Source: Christensenella sp. UBA1750
GTDB taxonomy: Bacteria; Bacillota; Clostridia; Christensenellales; UBA1750
Assembly: GCA_002315655.1 (NCBI GenBank)
Contig: DCHO01000041.1
Location: forward strand, 52,521 to 63,281
DNA length: 10,761 nt
Reading direction: 5' to 3'
The notes below the pieces were generated by a model that searched no databases, had not been told where the DNA came from, and saw only the letters and a list, made by a program, of their open reading frames with translations. Positions 5,446 to 10,761 of the stretch are shown piece after piece (the stretch's first letter is position 1; each line of letters opens with the position of its first letter). The position numbers and the translations under genes were made by a program.

Positions 5446-7038
5446 AAAAGCTACAAGCTGACCATCGCAACGCCGGAAGCACTGCCGACGGTGCTGGAAG
5501 AGATTGAGAAAATCCAGCGCGCCTGGGGCGAACCTGCGGACAAATCCGCCGAAAGCCGGGCGATTTTAGCCGAGGTGGTGGCCGAAATTCACATTCAGCT
5601 GGAAGGCAGCGACGCCATCCGCATTGTGTGCAGGCAGTACGGCCGCCGCTGCGCCATTCATGTTTATTCCCGCGGAAAAGCGCTGATTTTGGAAACAAAG
5701 CACACACGCTACCGCGATTTCGGCGAGCGGGTGCAGCAAAGCTACCGTTTAGCTGTCAACCATGTGGCCATCAATGCGGAGTATTCCTCCAAGGCCTCGT
5801 TCCGTTACGGCTCCTATGCGGTTCTGCTGGGCATTCTCTTTGGCGTGCTGGTCAACATCATCTCCGGCGGCTGCGATCCGAACTCGCGCTTTGTCACGGA
5901 CTTTATCGTTCCGGTGGAGCAGCTTTTCACCAACGGAATGCAGCTGATCGCCGCGCCCGTGTCCTTTTTGTGCTTCATCTCCACCATATTGACCCTGAAC
6001 GATTCCCTGAACCGGGATTTCAACGTGCGCTCCGTGGTCACTTCCATGATGACCACCTCCGTTTTTGCCCTGGCCATCGGCTTCATTCTGCCGAACCTCG
6101 CCATGAAAATGGGCTTGGGGTATTCGCTTTCCACCCTGTATAATCTCGAAAACGGCATTGCACTGCAACTCACCTTAAAGGACTTCATTTTAAGCATGAT
6201 GCCATCCTCCCTGCTGCAGGCCTTCATTGACTCCAACCCATTGCCGCTCATTCTGCTGGCCACGGCCTTCGGGCTTGCCGCCAGCCGTCCGGGCAAATAC
6301 CACCGCCCGATCTTCCACTTCTTTGAGAACGCCAAAGACCTGATCTGCTCGGTGCTGGACATTGTGTATTTCTTCCTGCCTCTTGCAGCCTTCGGCGCTG
6401 CGGCGGACATCGTCATCAGCATGGGCATTAAGGCCATCAAGCCTTACATTGTTCTGCTGATCCTGTGTTTCATTGCACTGATCATCATTCTGCTGCTCTA
6501 TATTGTGGATCTGCTGCTCAACGGGCTCAATCCCAAAGCCATCTGCAAAATTCTTCGGGTAACGCTCAAGGAAAACCTCAAGATCGGCTCCAACCAGACC
6601 GCCATACCCTACAATGTGCGCAAACTCAATGAAAAGTTCGGCATCCCGGTCAAGTATCTCAAAAACATTTTAACCTTAGGCGCGAAGGAAAACATGGACG
6701 CCAACTGCGCCCTGTTGGGTCTGTTCACCATGGTCGTGGTGCTCTCCTCGGGCATTGATCTGACCCTTATGCAGGGCTTCTTCTTAGTGCTGGTCGTCAT
6801 CTTCCTGTCCTTGGGTTCGCCCAACCTGCCCGGCTCCCTGCTGCTGGGAATCCTCATCATCTTCACCTATCTGGGCATTGATTCCTCCCTGCTCTGCTCC
6901 TACATTCTCATGGAAGCCGTGCTTTCCAAGTCCACCGCCTTCATCAACACCGTGGGCGATCTGACCGTTGCCATCACGGACGCGAAAAAGAGCGACCTCA
7001 TTTCGCGGAATCTGGAAGAAATCTCATTAAAGAAGTAG
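5443..7038 (+). CDS. SDF-family cation symporter (glutamate/dicarboxylate type) with extra N-terminal soluble domain
   Basis: A 531-residue membrane protein; ordinary bacterial family members are about 400-440. Residues 1 to about 118 are hydrophilic and resemble a degenerate RsbW/SpoIIAB-like HATPase fold (RAILAEVVAEIHIQ..., IRIVCRQYGRRCAIHVYSRG); residues 122-520 are the transporter. SDF landmarks: HP1-like GSNQTAIP (382-389), NMD (417-419) of TM7, HP2-like SLGSPNLPGS (456-465), and N502-TVG-D506 of TM8. These fit the Na+-site residues of GltPh (N310/D312, N401/D405). The substrate residues differ: the positions equivalent to GltPh D394 and R397 are Ser495 and Thr498, so an acidic amino acid is unlikely to be the substrate. 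The start is TTG with GGAGGG (5430-5435) 7 nt upstream; a frame extending to 5140 runs through the divergent gene and both promoters and is rejected. A strong terminator follows. Confidence 0.85.
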   Translation: MKSYKLTIATPEALPTVLEEIEKIQRAWGEPADKSAESRAILAEVVAEIHIQLEGSDAIRIVCRQYGRRCAIHVYSRGKALILETKHTRYRDFGERVQQSYRLAVNHVAINAEYSSKASFRYGSYAVLLGILFGVLVNIISGGCDPNSRFVTDFIVPVEQLFTNGMQLIAAPVSFLCFISTILTLNDSLNRDFNVRSVVTSMMTTSVFALAIGFILPNLAMKMGLGYSLSTLYNLENGIALQLTLKDFILSMMPSSLLQAFIDSNPLPLILLATAFGLAASRPGKYHRPIFHFFENAKDLICSVLDIVYFFLPLAAFGAAADIVISMGIKAIKPYIVLLILCFIALIIILLLYIVDLLLNGLNPKAICKILRVTLKENLKIGSNQTAIPYNVRKLNEKFGIPVKYLKNILTLGAKENMDANCALLGLFTMVVVLSSGIDLTLMQGFFLVLVVIFLSLGSPNLPGSLLLGILIIFTYLGIDSSLLCSYILMEAVLSKSTAFINTVGDLTVAITDAKKSDLISRNLEEISLKK

Positions 7039-7049
7039 AGAGAAACAAA

Positions 7050-7078
7050 GAGCTTCCCGCGACAATCACAGGAAGCTC
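7050..7078 (-). terminator. Candidate terminator for the DUF4097 lipoprotein gene
   Basis: Inverted repeat GAGCTTCC / GGAAGCTC with a 13-nt loop. On the minus strand it is followed by TTTGTTTCTC, a loose U-tract, 34 nt after the lipoprotein stop codon. Confidence 0.45.
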
Positions 7079-7083
7079 CTTAG

Positions 7084-7111
7084 GCTCACCCGAGAAATCG
7101 GGTGGGCTTTT
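7084..7111 (+). terminator. Rho-independent terminator of the symporter gene
   Basis: A 10-bp stem, GCTCACCCGA / TCGGGTGGGC with one G-T wobble, closed by a GAAA tetraloop and followed by TTTTCTATTTGTTTTTG. The T-tract overlaps the stop codon of the converging lipoprotein gene. Confidence 0.9.
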
Positions 7112-8059
7112 CTATTTGTTTTTGCAAATTTCAATGTCGCCGGAAGCCGTGGAAACCGCAAGCTCCGCGCTGCCGTTTCCCGCCATATATTTCCCGTTCT
7201 GCACAGTCATGGGAAGGTCGTAAGAAATCTTGCCGGAGGCGGTGTCAAGCTCCGCCGCAAAGTCGGCGTTTTCGGGAAGATGAAGCGTTATGCCGCCGGA
7301 AGCAGAACTGATCTCGCACTCGGAAAATTGGGATTTCAGCGTGCAGTCCACTTTTCCCGAGGTCGCATCAATCTCCATCTCCTGAACTGTGTCCGCAGAA
7401 AGCCGGATTCTGCCGGAGGACGAATCCACTTCCAGATCGTCCGCATTGCAAACGTTTGCCGTGATGTTCCCGGAGGCGGTTTCCAGCTCAATGTTCTCGG
7501 CATCCCCGGTGTGAGTGAAGTCGATCTCCCCCGATGCACAGGAAATCTTCACCTTTTTCGCCGCCGTGGAGAGCGTCACGCTGCCGGAGGCCGAGCTGAC
7601 CTCCGCTTTTTCCGTCAGCAGCTCCAAAGCCGTAAGTCCGGCGGAAGCCAAATCAATGTCCGCCTTTTGCAGCGTGACATTTTTCGGCAGCGTCACACGG
7701 AGCGTCTTTGCCGGGCAGGTGATACTGCCTAAGTCCGAGCGGAACCGAATGTCCAGCACACCGTTTTCCAGAGAATAGGCCATCTTATTATTCTCCGCAA
7801 TCGGCTCCTTCGCGGTTTCCTCAATGATAACGGTGCTCTCGTCGTGATAGGTAATTTCTACACTTCCCGCCGCCCAATCCAGATTCAGCTCCTGCACCGG
7901 CTCCGTAAAGGTCGCGTTGCCGGAGGAATAGCTCTGCGCGGCGGTTTCGGTTTGTCCGCTCTCCCCGGACACGGTAGAGAGCAGTTTCTTCACCGAACAG
8001 CCGGAAAGCAGGGTCAGGATGAACAGCAGGCAAAATATCCGCGCAAATTTCTTTTTCAT
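7112..8059 (-). CDS. DUF4097 family lipoprotein with repeated beta-strand turns
   Basis: A 315-residue predicted lipoprotein. The first 21 residues are a lipoprotein signal (basic KKK, hydrophobic stretch, lipobox L18-S-G-C21), so the mature protein would be anchored on the outer face of the cytoplasmic membrane. The body is a chain of short strands with recurring S/T-x-A/S-S-G turns: SSASGSV, SCASGEI, ETASGNI, DSSSGRI, DATSGKV, SSASGGI, DTASGKI, STASGDI. This is the right-handed beta-helix pattern of DUF4097 proteins, which are often encoded with ECF sigma or PspC-like regulators; the molecular role is unknown. ATG at 8059 is preceded by AAAGG at 9 nt. It follows the anti-sigma gene by 69 bp and could be part of that operon, but also has its own promoter. 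No catalytic residues are apparent. Confidence 0.85.
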   Translation of the reverse strand: MKKKFARIFCLLFILTLLSGCSVKKLLSTVSGESGQTETAAQSYSSGNATFTEPVQELNLDWAAGSVEITYHDESTVIIEETAKEPIAENNKMAYSLENGVLDIRFRSDLGSITCPAKTLRVTLPKNVTLQKADIDLASAGLTALELLTEKAEVSSASGSVTLSTAAKKVKISCASGEIDFTHTGDAENIELETASGNITANVCNADDLEVDSSSGRIRLSADTVQEMEIDATSGKVDCTLKSQFSECEISSASGGITLHLPENADFAAELDTASGKISYDLPMTVQNGKYMAGNGSAELAVSTASGDIEICKNK

Positions 8060-8092
8060 GTTAATCAGCCTTTCTTTAATTCTTGAGTGGTT

Positions 8093-8121
8093 AAGATAAC
8101 ACAGACAGGCACATCTGTCAA
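8093..8121 (-). promoter_or_regulatory. Separate vegetative-type promoter for the lipoprotein
   Basis: On the minus strand, perfect -35 TTGACA (8116-8121), 17-bp spacer, -10 TATCTT (8093-8098), just past the anti-sigma stop codon. An inverted repeat GACAG-N6-CTGTC (8104-8119) lies within the -35/spacer and might be an operator. Confidence 0.7.
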
Positions 8122-8128
8122 CCGCACC

Positions 8129-8878
8129 TCACCGTTTCCGGCGTCCCCGTGCAAAGCGGCAGATGAGCGCAATGCCGTAAAGCAGCACAAGCACCGGCCG
8201 CGTGAGAAAAAACACTATGCGTCCAAAGCCGGGCAGATGAGTATATAGACCGATGGAAAGCATCATGGCGGCGTAAAGCAAAGTGTCCGCGCCCAACACG
8301 GCAAGGAAGCGGTTCTTCCCGAGTTTCTCTTTCAGCGGTTCACGGTTTGCGACAATCGGCGCAAAGATCACGCTGATGCCAAAGAGCACCGACAGCGACA
8401 CCACGAAGAACCAGTCCCCGGACGAATAAACGGCGCAGGTGAGCAGCAGGAGCAGAAGCGAAACTGTGGATGCGCCCAGCGTCCACAGAAGCCTGCGGCG
8501 CGGCACCATCAGCGGCACCACAATGAGCGAAGCCGCCAGCAACAGCGCAGTCAGCACGATAAAGAACCACGAAAGCCCCTGCCCGGTCGCCAGATTCACA
8601 ATCAGGCAGATGAGCACCGGCAGGGAGAAGATCGCCGCAAACACCAGCCCCACCGTGAAGGCCGCCCGCCTCGCCCGCTTCTTTTCCCGGCGCACAACGC
8701 CCTCCTTTTCCTCATTGAGTTTTCCCGTGATTTCGTCATTTTGAAGACTTTTCAATTCCTTTTGACATTTTTCGCAGCTTTTGATGTGTTCTTCGACGAT
8801 CTTTCTGCTTTCCCGGCTGCAAATGTCGTCCGCATACAGCGGCAGCAGATCGCGTATCACATCACAGTTCAGTGTCAT
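8129..8878 (-). CDS. Zinc-finger (zf-HC2) multi-span anti-sigma factor
   Basis: A 249-residue predicted membrane anti-sigma factor. The N-terminal cytoplasmic domain holds the ZAS motif H31-x3-C35-x2-C38 (EEHIKSCEKCQKEL), with Cys5 as a possible further zinc ligand; in the family this helical domain clamps the cognate ECF sigma factor. After a basic linker (about 61-71) there are six likely membrane segments near 71-96, 102-125, 129-150, 155-177, 190-213 and 219-241. Many ZAS anti-sigma factors have a single span plus an outside sensor domain; this one has almost no extracytoplasmic domain, so a signal would have to be read within the membrane or by a partner. The start overlaps the sigma gene by 17 nt, with a GAGGG-type site just before the ATG, so production of the two proteins is coupled. 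Confidence 0.85.
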   Translation of the reverse strand: MTLNCDVIRDLLPLYADDICSRESRKIVEEHIKSCEKCQKELKSLQNDEITGKLNEEKEGVVRREKKRARRAAFTVGLVFAAIFSLPVLICLIVNLATGQGLSWFFIVLTALLLAASLIVVPLMVPRRRLLWTLGASTVSLLLLLLTCAVYSSGDWFFVVSLSVLFGISVIFAPIVANREPLKEKLGKNRFLAVLGADTLLYAAMMLSIGLYTHLPGFGRIVFFLTRPVLVLLYGIALICRFARGRRKR

Positions 8879-9356
8879 TTTCCCTCATCCTTTCCGTCAG
8901 CTTTCCTTTTGCCCGGTGGAAGGTCACCCGCGCCCAGGTTTCCGTCTTTCCGAAGATGGCGCCGATCTTCTGAAACGACAGCTCCCCGAACACCCGCAGC
9001 TCGAACACCTCGCGGTAAGGCTCCTCCAGGGCGTGCAGCGCAAGGTGGATGCGGAACGCGGAATCCTCACGGACAAGCTCCTTCTCTATGTTCTCATCGC
9101 TCTGAACATCTTCCGGCATTTCGGAAAACCGGGCGTTTTTCCGGCTCCAATCGTAAAGCAGGTTCTTTGCAATGGCGCACAGCCAGCTTTGCTCCTTCGC
9201 TTCCCCGCGATAGTCGCTTTCGCTGGCAAACGCCTTGACAAAGGTTTCCTGCGTCAGTTCCTCGGCAAGATTTTTGTCCCGGCACTTGGTCAGCAGAAAC
9301 GAATAAACGTGCATATAGTAGGTTTCATACAGCCTTGATATTGTGTCCCTGTCCAA
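8862..9356 (-). CDS. ECF-type RNA polymerase sigma factor
   Basis: A 164-residue sigma-70 family ECF protein. Region 2 lies at about 8-73 (LYETYYMHVYSFL..., LAEELTQETFVKAF, SWLCAIAKNLLYDWSRK), directing core binding and -10 recognition. Region 4 is at about 100-153 with a helix-turn-helix (LSFQKIGAIFGKTETWARVTFHRAKGKL) for -35 recognition. Size is standard. The start is a TTG: AGGAGG (9365-9370) is 8 nt upstream, and the nearby ATG is in a different frame. It is the first gene of the sigma/anti-sigma unit, and an ECF-type promoter lies upstream, implying positive autoregulation that is held off by the anti-sigma factor. Confidence 0.92.
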   Translation of the reverse strand: MDRDTISRLYETYYMHVYSFLLTKCRDKNLAEELTQETFVKAFASESDYRGEAKEQSWLCAIAKNLLYDWSRKNARFSEMPEDVQSDENIEKELVREDSAFRIHLALHALEEPYREVFELRVFGELSFQKIGAIFGKTETWARVTFHRAKGKLTERMRENDTEL

Positions 9357-9390
9357 TCCGCATTCCTCCTTTCCGCCGCTTTCATGAGGT

Positions 9391-9418
9391 TAGACGGCGT
9401 TTCCGTCCTTTCGTTACA
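9391..9418 (-). promoter_or_regulatory. ECF-type autoregulatory promoter of the sigma operon
   Basis: On the minus strand, -35 TGTAAC (9413-9418), 16-bp spacer, -10 CGTCTA (9391-9396). TGTAAC...CGTC is the classic signature of promoters read by Bacillota ECF sigma factors, and such promoters are commonly autoregulated. Confidence 0.8.
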
Positions 9419-9433
9419 AAAATTCTAACCCAT

Positions 9434-9461
9434 TTGCAGGAATTTTTCCACCCTGTATAGA
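9434..9461 (+). promoter_or_regulatory. Possible fucO promoter
   Basis: -35 TTGCAG (9434-9439), 16-bp spacer, -10 TATAGA (9456-9461). It is the best vegetative-type match upstream of fucO but not perfect; transcription would start near 9468. Confidence 0.5.
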
Positions 9462-9491
9462 ATTTACACAGGACAGGGAAAGATAACCTGT
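9451..9491. repeat. Cluster of CCTGT/ACAGG half-sites in the fucO leader
   Basis: CCTGT at 9452-9456 and 9487-9491, and ACAGG at 9468-9472 and 9473-9477, the latter two as a direct tandem. The arms make two inverted pairs around the predicted transcription start. This could be a regulator binding site or chance. Confidence 0.35.
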
Positions 9492-9531
9492 TTTGAAAAA
9501 CCGTTAATCAACATGAAGGAGGGTAATTCCC

Positions 9532-10680
9532 ATGGCAAATCGTATTGTTCTTAACACCATTTCTTACCACGGCGCAGGCGCAATCGCCGAGATCGGCAAT
9601 GAGCTCAATGCCCGCGGCTATAAGAAGGCTTTTGTTTGCTCCGATCCTGACCTCATCAAGTTCGGCATCACCGGCAAGGTTCTGGAAGTGCTGGACAAGG
9701 CCGCCATTCCCTATTCCGTTTTCTCCGAGATCAAGCCCAACCCCACCATTGAAAACGTGAAGGCCGGCGTGGCCGCCTTTGCCGAGTCCTGCGCCGACTG
9801 CATCGTCGCCATCGGCGGCGGCTCCTCCATGGACACCGCCAAGGCCATCGGTATCATCGCCAACAACCCCGAGTTTGCGGATGTCCGCTCTCTGGAAGGC
9901 GTTGCCCCCACCAAGAAGCACGCCGTGTTCACCATCGCCGTGCCCACCACTGCCGGCACCGCCGCGGAAGTCACCATCAACTACGTCATCACCGACGTGG
10001 AAAAGAAGCGTAAGTTCGTCTGCGTGGACACCAACGACATTCCCGAGGTCGCCGTAGTCGATCCCGACATGATGTCCACCATGCCCAAGGGTCTTACCGC
10101 CGCCACCGGCATGGATGCCCTCACCCACGCCATCGAAGGTCTCATCACCAAGGGTGCCTGGGAAATGACCGACATGATGCACTTAGAGGCCATCCGCCTC
10201 ATCTCCGAGAACCTGCGCGACGCCGTGGCCAACAAGCCCTCCGGCCGCACCGCCATGGCTCTGGGACAGTACATCGCCGGCATGGGCTTCTCCAACGTGG
10301 GTCTTGGCATCGTGCACTCCATGGCGCACGGTCTGTCCGCCCTGTATGACACCCCCCACGGTGTTGCCTGCGCCATCATCCTGCCCACGGGTCTGGAATA
10401 CAACGCCGAATGCTCCGGCGAAAAGTATCTGGCTCTGGCCAAGGCCATGGGCGTGAAGGATGCAGACTCCATGACTCAGGCAGAATACCGCAAGGCCGCC
10501 ATTGATGCCGTGAAGCAGCTCTCCGCCGATGTGGGCATCCCCGCAAACCTTAAGGGCATCCTCAAGGAAGAAGACGTGCAGTTCCTCGCCGAATCCGCCT
10601 ACGCCGATGCCTGCCGCCCCGGCAACCCCCGCGACACCTCTGTCGAGGAGATCGCCGCTCTGTATCGTTCCTTAATGTAA
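9532..10680 (+). CDS. fucO: Lactaldehyde reductase, iron-containing (group III) alcohol dehydrogenase
   Basis: A 382-residue cytoplasmic enzyme, full length for FucO. It reduces lactaldehyde to 1,2-propanediol with NADH, or the reverse, at the end of fucose/rhamnose fermentation. Long stretches match what I know of E. coli FucO, for example NNPEFADVRSLEG, PTTAGTAAEVTINYVITD, KFVCVD, GQY.AGMGFSNVGLG and TPHGVA. Metal ligands are D195, H199, H262 and H276; GGGS (95-98) is the nucleotide-binding loop; Asp38 corresponds to the FucO aspartate that favours NAD(H). AAGGAGGG (9516-9523) lies 8 nt before the ATG. Codon use is strongly biased to GCC, ATC, AAG and CTG, more than in its neighbours, which suggests high expression. 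No other fucose or rhamnose gene is in the window, so it may serve as a stand-alone fermentative alcohol dehydrogenase. Confidence 0.9.
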   Translation: MANRIVLNTISYHGAGAIAEIGNELNARGYKKAFVCSDPDLIKFGITGKVLEVLDKAAIPYSVFSEIKPNPTIENVKAGVAAFAESCADCIVAIGGGSSMDTAKAIGIIANNPEFADVRSLEGVAPTKKHAVFTIAVPTTAGTAAEVTINYVITDVEKKRKFVCVDTNDIPEVAVVDPDMMSTMPKGLTAATGMDALTHAIEGLITKGAWEMTDMMHLEAIRLISENLRDAVANKPSGRTAMALGQYIAGMGFSNVGLGIVHSMAHGLSALYDTPHGVACAIILPTGLEYNAECSGEKYLALAKAMGVKDADSMTQAEYRKAAIDAVKQLSADVGIPANLKGILKEEDVQFLAESAYADACRPGNPRDTSVEEIAALYRSLM

Positions 10681-10700
10681 TCTCATACACAACCGATCGC

Positions 10701-10724
10701 AATGCCTCCCGCAAGGGAGGCATT
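10701..10724 (+). terminator. Hairpin after fucO, probable terminator
   Basis: Perfect 10-bp stem AATGCCTCCC / GGGAGGCATT with a GCAA tetraloop, 20 nt after the stop codon. It lacks a real T-tract, so termination by itself may be incomplete; it may protect the mRNA end. Confidence 0.6.
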
Positions 10725-10727
10725 CAG

Positions 10728-10756
10728 TGTGTCAAGGAACTTCGTTCTTTGACACA
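10728..10756. repeat. Second strong hairpin at the window edge
   Basis: A 13-bp stem, TGTGTCAAGGAAC / GTTCTTTGACACA with one G-T wobble and a TTC loop, directly after the previous hairpin. The following sequence is cut by the window end, so a T-tract cannot be checked. It could be a second terminator or part of a dispersed intergenic repeat. Confidence 0.55.
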
Positions 10757-10761
10757 GAATT

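Noticed and set aside
9508..10182. Minus-strand frame opposite fucO
   Set aside because: Gly/His-rich antisense shadow of a strongly biased gene, no family resemblance.
1..10761. Search for CRISPR arrays, tRNA/rRNA genes, transposases or defence genes
   Set aside because: No regularly spaced repeats, cloverleaf sequences or such protein families were found by eye.

Overview
The window suggests a low-to-moderate-GC, gut-type Clostridia genome (Bacillota, plausibly Oscillospirales). This is judged from strong AGGAGG-type ribosome binding sites, frequent TTG starts, vegetative promoters of the TTGACA/TATAAT kind, an NHLP-type peptide-export gene pair, a YolD-like protein and an ECF sigma/anti-sigma/DUF4097 cluster. 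The genus is inference; there is no rRNA or other marker to test it. No tRNA, rRNA, CRISPR array, transposase or phage gene was seen.

Layout. At the left edge (minus strand) a promoter drives a short HlyD-like adaptor and then the first 18 codons of what looks like a peptidase-containing ABC exporter that runs out of the window. A solitary YolD-like gene (minus) follows. Divergent from it is a plus-strand operon of a DapA/NanA-type aldolase and a cytoplasmic sialidase-like beta-propeller protein whose TTG start directly abuts the aldolase stop codon. An imperfect terminator separates this from a minus-strand pair, an alpha/beta hydrolase then an AraC/GyrI-like regulator. That pair is divergent from a plus-strand SDF-family (glutamate/dicarboxylate type) symporter with an unusual soluble N-terminal domain. 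The two divergent promoters share their -35 region within a perfect inverted repeat.

Convergent with the symporter is a minus-strand stress-type module: an ECF sigma factor, an overlapping zinc-finger multi-span anti-sigma factor, and a DUF4097 lipoprotein. The sigma factor has a textbook ECF promoter (TGTAAC, 16 bp, CGTCTA), so it very likely activates itself. The lipoprotein also has its own vegetative-type promoter. The right end carries fucO (lactaldehyde reductase), preceded by a leader rich in CCTGT/ACAGG half-sites and followed by two strong hairpins at the window edge.

Functional picture. The aldolase and sialidase-like protein are probably one catabolic pathway for a sugar acid or modified sugar, with unknown substrate. 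The hydrolase, AraC regulator and symporter probably form a regulated uptake/processing unit. The sigma/anti-sigma/lipoprotein set looks like an envelope-sensing circuit. The candidates for undescribed biology are the aldolase/sialidase-like pair (altered pyruvate-carboxylate motif, no export signal) and the symporter (extra N-terminal domain, replaced substrate-binding residues).
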